A DNA stretch of 64,000 nt from an uncultured Christensenellaceae bacterium. GTDB taxonomy: Bacteria; Bacillota; Clostridia; Christensenellales; Borkfalkiaceae. The position numbers and the translations under genes are program-made. The notes beneath the pieces are model-generated. The model searched no databases, was not told the DNA's origin, and saw only the letters and a program-made list of their open reading frames with translations. Numbering within the stretch: position 1 is the stretch's first letter; each line of letters opens with the position of its first letter. Shown piece after piece: positions 59,831 to 64,000 of the stretch. Location of the stretch: the NCBI GenBank assembly GCA_910586985.1, contig CAJUKK010000002.1, forward strand, positions 62,001-126,000, in the 5' to 3' direction.

Positions 59831-60876
59831 ACGGCGCCCTCCCTGAAGCGATAGTGGCGGCCCTCGGCGATTTTCTCGTAGTCTTTGTCGAGGAGCTTCA
59901 ATTCCTTAATGATTCCCGCGGGCGTCAGGTCGTAGGTTTTGAGCACCTTTTCCGTGTAGAAGTCCTCGTCCTCGTGGCGGTTGCATTTGACGGAGACGCT
60001 CATCGGTTCCGCCTTTCCGATCGCGTACCCGATTTGCACCTCGCACCACTCGAGGCCGTACTTGTAGAGGAGCTGGCAGGCAATTCTGCGCGCCATATAA
60101 GCGCCGGAACGGTCGACCTTTGAGGGATCCTTGCCGGAGAACGCGCCGCCGCCCACGGGGCAGAAGCCGCCGTACTGGTCGCAGACGATTTTCCGACCGG
60201 TGAGTCCCGCGTCCGCTGCCGGTCCGCCGATAGTCCACGCGCCGGCGGGGTTTATTATGCGTTCCACGGATGCGGGGATGTCGAGGTCGTCGAGCAGGTT
60301 GTTGACGTATGTGCGGAGGCGGGCCTCGTTGACGTTCTCTTGGTGGCAGACGCTGACGAGGATCTTCTTGACGCTTCGCATGTCGGTGGGCGCATCGAGG
60401 TCGACCGTTACCTGACATTTGGCGTCGCCTTTGAGGTAGGTGTAGGGGTTGAGCTCGACGTCGTTCTCAAGTCTTTCGATGATCCTGTTCGCGAGGTCGA
60501 AGCCGAACGGCAGCAGGCTCCGCGTCTGGTTGCAGGCGTAGCCGTACATGATGCCCTGATCCCCGGCGCCTTGCGCTTTGCCGCTTCCGACGCCTGCGGC
60601 GATCTGGGGCGACTGCGTTCTGATAAACGTCAGGACCTTCGCGACGGGGTAGTGCAGCTTCTCCGCGACGCAGCGGGCGATCCCTTCGTAGTCCACGCGG
60701 GCGGCGGTCGTGATTTCACCAGCAAGGACGATGACGTCGTCCTTGACGAGTGTCTCGATGGCGACGTGGCTGTTCTGGTCGCCCTTCAGGCAGGCCCCGA
60801 GGATGGCGTCGCTGATCTGGTCGGCGTACTTGTCGGGGTGGTATTTGCTCACTTGTTCTGTGCTGAATAGTCTCAT
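59827..60876 (-). CDS. metK: Prophage-encoded S-adenosylmethionine synthetase
   Basis: Makes SAM from methionine and ATP. The 349-residue protein keeps the signature GAGDQGIMYGYACN (103-116), the ATP site HPDKYADQISDAIL (13-26) and GGGAFSGKDPSKVDRSGAYMAR (about 242-263). It is somewhat shorter than host enzymes (usually 380-400). The ATG at 60876 is the true start; the longer frame is spurious. Four-base overlap with the methyltransferase gene suggests it feeds methylation. Confidence 0.93.
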   Translation of the reverse strand: MRLFSTEQVSKYHPDKYADQISDAILGACLKGDQNSHVAIETLVKDDVIVLAGEITTAARVDYEGIARCVAEKLHYPVAKVLTFIRTQSPQIAAGVGSGKAQGAGDQGIMYGYACNQTRSLLPFGFDLANRIIERLENDVELNPYTYLKGDAKCQVTVDLDAPTDMRSVKKILVSVCHQENVNEARLRTYVNNLLDDLDIPASVERIINPAGAWTIGGPAADAGLTGRKIVCDQYGGFCPVGGGAFSGKDPSKVDRSGAYMARRIACQLLYKYGLEWCEVQIGYAIGKAEPMSVSVKCNRHEDEDFYTEKVLKTYDLTPAGIIKELKLLDKDYEKIAEGRHYRFREGAV

Positions 60877-61469
60877 ATTGCTTCGATCTCCTTGTTTTTG
60901 ATGGTTACGCGGTATTTCGGGTCTATGTAGCGGATCGCCTCGGCGTATATTGCCGCGAGTTCTTCGTCGGTGAATTTGTTGAAGATGGGCGAGCCGTTGA
61001 CGAAGGTGTCCGCCTTCTTGACGATAATCACGAGCGCGGGCGCCCCCGGCTGGTTGTTTACGAGGAAAGCGCAGCTCGCGCAGTCTGGGAATTTTTGCAG
61101 GAGGTGATCCTTGAGGTCTTTGCGGGAATACTCTCCGGCGATTAGGTTGCGGGTGATTATGCGCTTTTTGAGCTCGCCCGTCGTTTCGCCCGGTTGGCGT
61201 TCCATGCCATACTTGGCCGCCTCCGCGTCTACGCGCTTTTTTCTCTGAATATTCCGCGCGACTTCCGACGGAAGTCTGAGGAGGACGTAGAGAAAAACAA
61301 ACAGGATCGGCAGGCCGAAGATTACCATGAGCGGGATCAGTACGATCGCCCAGTGCCATGCAACGGCGCCGCAGAGCTTCAGCGTCAGGAATACGACCTG
61401 ACAGATGAAGCCGAGAGCTGCGATTGTGAGGAGAAGGCAGCCGCCGCGGTAGTCTTTATTGTTCGCCAT
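60873..61469 (-). CDS. Phage membrane protein with C-terminal cytoplasmic domain (198 aa)
   Basis: Not recognised. Two N-terminal membrane helices (about residues 12-31 and 40-66) followed by a basic and then mixed domain (residues 70-198). The ATG at 61469 follows GGAGGTGGCGGAA. Overlaps metK by four bases. Confidence 0.6.
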   Translation of the reverse strand: MANNKDYRGGCLLLTIAALGFICQVVFLTLKLCGAVAWHWAIVLIPLMVIFGLPILFVFLYVLLRLPSEVARNIQRKKRVDAEAAKYGMERQPGETTGELKKRIITRNLIAGEYSRKDLKDHLLQKFPDCASCAFLVNNQPGAPALVIIVKKADTFVNGSPIFNKFTDEELAAIYAEAIRYIDPKYRVTIKNKEIEAI

Positions 61470-61881
61470 TTCCGCCACCTCCGTTGGGTTCCGGTTCTTC
61501 CTCGGGGAAGCGGGCCGTCGCGATTTCCTCGTATTTCGCTTTCAGAGCGGCGAGCGCCTTGTCGTATTCCTCACCGCCGTCAAGGCTGTCAGGCCCGAGG
61601 GCGACGTGGATGAGTTCTTTGCCGAGTGCTTCTGCAGCGACTTCGACGCCGACCTGTGAATTGATGGCGATGACGGGGACGGTGTCAGAGCCGTCCTGTT
61701 CGTTCGGGAACGTGATGCAGCTGACGACGATCTGGCCGTTCGGGTCGACTATACTCGGGGCGAGGATCGCCTCGTATTTCGCGTCGGGGTATAATTCCGC
61801 GAACGCCTCCGCGACGAGGTTCGAGGGGTCATTTGCGTAAACGGAAGTGAACGCGGGCGGGGTTGTTTTAGGGTTGTTCAT
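61456..61881 (-). CDS. Phage hypothetical protein (141 aa)
   Basis: Not recognised. A 141-residue protein (AILAPSIVDPNGQIVVSCITFPN, GPDSLDGGEEYDKALAALK) ending in a Gly/Asn/Glu linker. LGKELIHVALG contains a short HxxxG helix that lacks the second His of a metal protease. Between DUF3310 and the membrane protein genes. Confidence 0.55.
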   Translation of the reverse strand: MNNPKTTPPAFTSVYANDPSNLVAEAFAELYPDAKYEAILAPSIVDPNGQIVVSCITFPNEQDGSDTVPVIAINSQVGVEVAAEALGKELIHVALGPDSLDGGEEYDKALAALKAKYEEIATARFPEEEPEPNGGGGNGEQ

Positions 61882-62122
61882 GTTTTGCCTCCTTGAGTCT
61901 TTTTATTTCGTGGTTAAGGTACCACGCAGCCTTCTCGAGATCTTGGATCTCTGTGTCTTTGCTTTTCTTTCCGGCGCGGGCGATATACTTGACAGCGTTG
62001 CCGCGGTTGAAGTTGAGCTCTTTGTCGTCAATGAAGTCGATGACTTCGATCTTGCCGTCGGTATAGTGTGCCGGGTGGTTCACCGGATCGTCGACGGGTT
62101 TGTTTTTGTTTTTGTTGCTCAT
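61868..62122 (-). CDS. DUF3310 phage protein
   Basis: An 84-residue DUF3310 protein (VNHPAHYTDGKIEVIDFI, GNAVKYIARAGKK, DLEKAAWYLNHEI). Such proteins are widespread in Firmicutes phages and related to nucleotide kinases by annotation only; the function is unknown. Overlaps the next gene by 14 bases. Confidence 0.88.
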   Translation of the reverse strand: MSNKNKNKPVDDPVNHPAHYTDGKIEVIDFIDDKELNFNRGNAVKYIARAGKKSKDTEIQDLEKAAWYLNHEIKRLKEAKHEQP

Positions 62123-62131
62123 GCGTCCTCC

Positions 62132-62326
62132 TTATTGGTATTTGATAGGGCACCAGCGGGGCGACGTCTTGACGGGGAGCTCCTTGCTGTGTCTTTCGGT
62201 TTTTGCGATCAGACGGGCGCTCGCGTTTACGCTGGCTGCCGCCGTAGGGTGCGAGCAGTAGAAGCGGTTCACGCCGTTCGTCTGCTCGACGAGCTTGCAG
62301 TTGTTACAGTCTGCACATTTTGTCAT
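62132..62326 (-). CDS. Small Cys-rich phage protein (64 aa)
   Basis: A 64-residue protein with Cys pairs (CADCNNC) near the N-terminus and lone cysteines later, a probable zinc-binding fold. Start at ATG 62326 overlaps the stop of the 296-residue gene; the longer upstream reading lies over that gene and is rejected. Confidence 0.55.
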   Translation of the reverse strand: MTKCADCNNCKLVEQTNGVNRFYCSHPTAAASVNASARLIAKTERHSKELPVKTSPRWCPIKYQ

Positions 62327-63213
62327 GTGTCGTTTGGTTCCTCCTTTTTCGAGGCCGCTATTCTGGCCGGGACGACGACGCTGTAGTTGCAAACGTCGCA
62401 GCACTTTCCCGCAGCGATCGGGTGTGCATCGTGTCCGTATTCGTCCTTTATTGCGTCCCCGCATATCACGCACCGCCGCCGCGGAAGGGTTTCAACCGCG
62501 GGGCGGGTTGCGTCGTTATCAATTACGACCTCCGAGCCGTTCCACGTTGCGGAGCCTTCGTCGCCGTCGATTCGCTCCTCGCCGCAGTAGCTGAACACCT
62601 CGAACGTGAACGCCTTGCCGGCGGGGACGTTTTTCTCTCTGCATATTTCTTCGAGGCGATCGCTCGCGAGCTTCTTGACTTCGTAGAGGTCGCTGCCGGT
62701 GAGCGTGTAGTCGAGGTCGGAGAGGTTCGGTTTGCTGTTCTCGAGCAGGTCGTAGACGTAAACCTCGACGCGGTACTCGGCGTTCTGTTCGCCGCTGCGG
62801 GCGTCCTCGGCTGTCTGTTTAATTGCTGCCGCTTTGAGCGCCGCGTCCGCTTGTGCTGCCTGCCATGCTTCGTAGGTTCCCGCCGCCTGATTCTCGAAGA
62901 AGGCGTGGAGATAGAGCAGGCCGACCTTTTCCGTCAGTTTGATGAATTTCTTCAGGAGCTTTGCGTCCATTTTGAAGCGGAGCGAGCTCTGCACCTTTGT
63001 TGTAGTTCCGAACGCGATCTGGATGCTTCCGATCTCACCGTTCTCGTCGACGTTGTAGTTCTCACTGTCGAACAGGCTGCGCTGCGCCTTCGGTTTGAAT
63101 ACCGCGACGAGCGGGTAGACGTTTGTCAGAAACTCGACGTCGAACGTCGTCTCTTTGGCGCAGAAGTTTTTCATGTCTGCGAGGGCTGCCTTGTATTCTT
63201 CGTTTGCTATCAT
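62323..63213 (-). CDS. Phage protein with C-terminal zinc ribbons (296 aa)
   Basis: Not recognised. A 296-residue protein beginning MIANEEYKAALADMKNFC at ATG 63213. The middle is a mixed helical domain, and the C-terminus holds two Cys pairs (CVICGD and CCDVCN) in a zinc-ribbon arrangement. Acidic overall. Its place in the early block suggests a DNA-transaction role, unproven. Confidence 0.6.
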   Translation of the reverse strand: MIANEEYKAALADMKNFCAKETTFDVEFLTNVYPLVAVFKPKAQRSLFDSENYNVDENGEIGSIQIAFGTTTKVQSSLRFKMDAKLLKKFIKLTEKVGLLYLHAFFENQAAGTYEAWQAAQADAALKAAAIKQTAEDARSGEQNAEYRVEVYVYDLLENSKPNLSDLDYTLTGSDLYEVKKLASDRLEEICREKNVPAGKAFTFEVFSYCGEERIDGDEGSATWNGSEVVIDNDATRPAVETLPRRRCVICGDAIKDEYGHDAHPIAAGKCCDVCNYSVVVPARIAASKKEEPNDT

Positions 63214-63638
63214 TGCTTTTTGTCTCCTTTGTTGGTGGTTTCGGTTTGCTGGTAGCGTTCCGCATGCTCGCGGGCTTTTTTTGCTTCGTCGAGATAGTAT
63301 TGCTCGAGCGTTCCGTGGTACCTGATAGCCCAGAGCTCCTCGTATTCGTCCCACGCATGGCGAAGCTCGTGCTCGCGTTCGTGGAGGCTTTTCGGGTCGT
63401 CCGATAAAAGCGTGTAGGCGTTGATCATGTCGGAGTAGCAGCCGCTGTTGATTCTGCTCTTAAAGCAGGCCCACATTGTCATCGCGCCGCGGGATCTGCT
63501 GGAGCATATCGACAGGACGCGGTCGCCGTACTTTTTGAGGATCTCGTCGAGCTCCTCGGCGTTGACTTTTCTGTATTTGCCTTCCGTCCAGTTGCCGTAC
63601 TCGTCGACCTGTACTAAAAATTCCCTTTTGTCTGTCAT
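63210..63638 (-). CDS. Phage hypothetical protein (142 aa)
   Basis: Not recognised. A 142-residue charged protein (EHELRHAWDEYEELWAIRYHG); the ATG at 63638 follows GGAGGGAAAAAGCT. Helical and possibly a scaffold of the early operon. Overlaps the next gene by four bases. Confidence 0.55.
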   Translation of the reverse strand: MTDKREFLVQVDEYGNWTEGKYRKVNAEELDEILKKYGDRVLSICSSRSRGAMTMWACFKSRINSGCYSDMINAYTLLSDDPKSLHEREHELRHAWDEYEELWAIRYHGTLEQYYLDEAKKAREHAERYQQTETTNKGDKKQ

Positions 63639-64000
63639 AGCTTTTTCCCTCCGTGTTTGTAGGGGCGCGTCAGGTTGTAGGCGTGTTTCTGCGCGATCGC
63701 TTCGCCCATGTCGATGCCGTAGTATTCGGCGAGATCCAGAACGCGGATGACTATGTCCGCGAGCTCGGAGGGGACACCCTCCATCTTGCCGCCTTCGGAG
63801 TAGTACGTTTCGCCCATTGCGCGGCCGTTCCTGATTTCCTCGAACGCTTCCGCGACTTCCGACGTGATAAGCATGAACAGCTCGCCGGGGCGGCGGGGAT
63901 CTTCCCACCAGCCGTGGGCCTTTGCGTTCTCGTGAATTTCCTGCTGTAATTGCTTGAGAGGCTTCGCGTCTGAAGCGAGCAGGGCCTTTATTCTTCCCCA
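63635..64000 (-). CDS. MazG-like nucleotide pyrophosphohydrolase (5' partial)
   Basis: Cleaves non-canonical or excess nucleoside triphosphates. 121 codons are visible and the frame is open to the right edge, so the start lies outside. SEVAEAFEEIRNG and ELADIVIRVLDLAEYYGID form the two Glu/Asp-rich metal-binding helices of the all-alpha NTP pyrophosphatase fold (ExxE..ExxD), and the end is RPYKHGGKKL, typical of phage MazG. The N-terminal part HENAKAHGWWEDPRRPGELF is also family-like. Confidence 0.8.
   Translation of the reverse strand, partial: WGRIKALLASDAKPLKQLQQEIHENAKAHGWWEDPRRPGELFMLITSEVAEAFEEIRNGRAMGETYYSEGGKMEGVPSELADIVIRVLDLAEYYGIDMGEAIAQKHAYNLTRPYKHGGKKL

Noticed and set aside
60877..61359. 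Upstream extension of the metK frame
   Set aside because: The extra residues are Arg/Pro-rich, overlap two other genes, and the MRLFSTEQVSKYHPDK start is the family start.
62320..63255. Plus-strand open frame of 311 codons
   Set aside because: Antisense to the zinc-ribbon phage protein, which overlaps its neighbours correctly and has Cys motifs.
1..64000. CRISPR array
   Set aside because: No regularly spaced direct repeats with unique spacers were seen; only the DGR pair, iterons and hairpins recur.

Overview
The window looks like a piece of a low-to-mid G+C, Gram-positive Clostridia-type chromosome, possibly a gut genome. It is a core of housekeeping genes flanked by two mobile regions. 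The evidence for a Firmicute is strong Shine-Dalgarno sites (GGAGG) before nearly every gene, a lipoprotein of PrsA/SurA type beside mfd, a bacitracin-type two-component/ABC module, PcfJ/PcfK-type genes of Gram-positive conjugative elements, and intrinsic terminators. The species cannot be named from sequence alone. Region 1 (1-12,260) is mosaic mobile DNA. On the + strand lie a filamentous-phage (inovirus-like) morphogenesis ATPase, a HUH rolling-circle Rep, a nested palindrome with 11-bp iteron-like repeats, and an AT-rich KAP P-loop NTPase. Facing them is a long minus-strand operon typical of an integrative conjugative element or plasmid: about twelve small unknown genes, then an AcrIIA9/PcfK-like domain fused to a MutS mismatch-sensing domain, a PcfJ protein and an N-6 adenine methylase-like protein. 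Region 2 (12,540-32,270) is chromosomal: a thioesterase-HNH pair behind a promoter and attenuator-like hairpin, a MacB/LolD-type ABC exporter operon with a lipoprotein, prs-pth-mfd-foldase-uppP, a tiny YjzC-like gene, a response regulator/histidine kinase/ABC module, and a tRNA-Ala(CGC) gene. Region 3 (about 32,271-64,000) is a higher-G+C prophage, entirely on the minus strand, abutting the tRNA-Ala. Reading from right to left it carries an early/metabolic block (MazG-like, DUF3310, SAM synthetase, ParB-methyltransferase and a truncated copy), a sigma-like late regulator, and a late promoter immediately followed by a terminator. Then come a lambda-type head module (gpZ-like protein, small and large terminase, gpW, portal, ClpP protease, gpD, gpE) and a contractile P2/Mu-type tail module (sheath, tube, -1 frameshifted chaperone, tape measure, LysM hub, gpD, gp25, gpJ, gpI, fibre). 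The key discovery is a complete diversity-generating retroelement (DGR) at the end of the tail operon. The 3' end of the tail-fibre gene is a 130-bp variable repeat (36,573-36,702). It is followed by two perfect 7-bp hairpins with GNRA-type tetraloops, an Avd-like gene, a 130-bp template repeat (35,842-35,971), a small ATGA-coupled ORF and a DGR-type reverse transcriptase (YMDD; LGxxxSQ). Aligning the repeats by eye gives 14 mismatches. Thirteen fall on adenines of the template's sense strand, the signature of adenine-directed mutagenic retrohoming, and they change nine codons of a lectin-like receptor-binding tip. The phage therefore appears able to rewrite its host-binding fibre. Integrase, repressor and endolysin are not visible and would lie beyond the right edge or be absent.
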